A stretch of 7,037 bases of DNA from Promethearchaeota archaeon. Lineage in GTDB: Archaea > Asgardarchaeota > Lokiarchaeia > Sigyniarchaeales > Promethearchaeaceae. The notes beneath the pieces were generated by a model. The model did not search any database. It worked only from the letters and a program-made list of their open reading frames with translations, and was not told the origin of the DNA. Both the position numbers and the translations under genes were made by a program. Location: contig WJKO01000031.1 of assembly GCA_014729055.1 (NCBI GenBank), positions 1 through 7,037 on the forward strand, written 5' to 3'. Positions 7,021-7,037 of the stretch are shown piece by piece; position 1 is the first letter of the stretch, and every line of letters begins with the position of its first letter.

Positions 7021-7036
7021 TTTTCCTAGTTTTATA
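7021..7036 (-). promoter_or_regulatory. candidate promoter and ribosome binding site of the epimerase gene
   Basis: Read on the minus strand, TATAAAA (7036-7030) is followed by AGGAAAA (7027-7021) ten bases before the TTG start. The second could serve as a weak Shine-Dalgarno site. The first could be a TATA box or -10 element, but it is so close that a transcript starting about 26 bases downstream would begin at the start codon and lose the Shine-Dalgarno site. Both cannot be right in an archaeal promoter, and the window edge hides anything further upstream. Confidence 0.3.
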
Positions 7037-7037
7037 C

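Noticed and set aside
1..7037. tRNA genes, CRISPR repeats, insertion-sequence ends and integrase sites
   Set aside because: Reading both strands showed no cloverleaf-like segments, no regularly spaced direct repeats and no transposase or integrase motifs; almost all of the window is covered by the five genes.

Overview
The window is an AT-rich prokaryotic segment with five real genes. Four read rightward: a left-truncated DNA methyltransferase, an M28 peptidase, a FAD-linked oxidoreductase and a cysteine-rich Fe-S/CCG protein. The fifth reads leftward from the right edge and is an HpnA-like sugar-nucleotide epimerase/reductase. No rRNA, tRNA, transposase, CRISPR array or integrase was seen.

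Taxonomy cannot be settled from the sequence. The mix suits an anaerobic archaeon (Asgard-like lineages were considered) or an anaerobic bacterium. Points toward archaea are TATA-like boxes close to two start codons, a multi-spanning M28 peptidase without a signal peptide, and the HdrD-type partner protein. Points toward bacteria are good Shine-Dalgarno sites before two genes and the HpnA similarity. Neither set is decisive.

Layout: bases 1-1860 hold the C-terminal part of an Eco57I/type IIG-like N6-adenine methyltransferase (NPPW motif at 451-462) whose N-terminus lies off the left edge. After a 44-base gap with a TATA-like element comes the membrane-bound M28 peptidase (1905-3140). Its metal ligands are complete, but two membrane segments are inserted between the first two. 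A 102-base spacer then leads to the only clear operon: a GlcD-type FAD oxidoreductase (3243-4718) and an HdrD/GlcF-type Fe-S protein (4732-5961), 13 bases apart, with the second ribosome binding site overlapping the first stop codon. These two very probably form one dehydrogenase complex. The FAD subunit would oxidise a 2-hydroxyacid-like substrate and pass electrons to the Fe-S subunit. The convergent epimerase (6006-7010, minus strand) ends 44 bases from the Fe-S gene.

No wholly new system is evident. The points most worth a second look are the altered first Fe-S site of the HdrD-like protein (one expected cysteine is valine), the cysteine trio in the FAD domain, the split peptidase active site, and an HpnA-type enzyme with no hopanoid gene in view.
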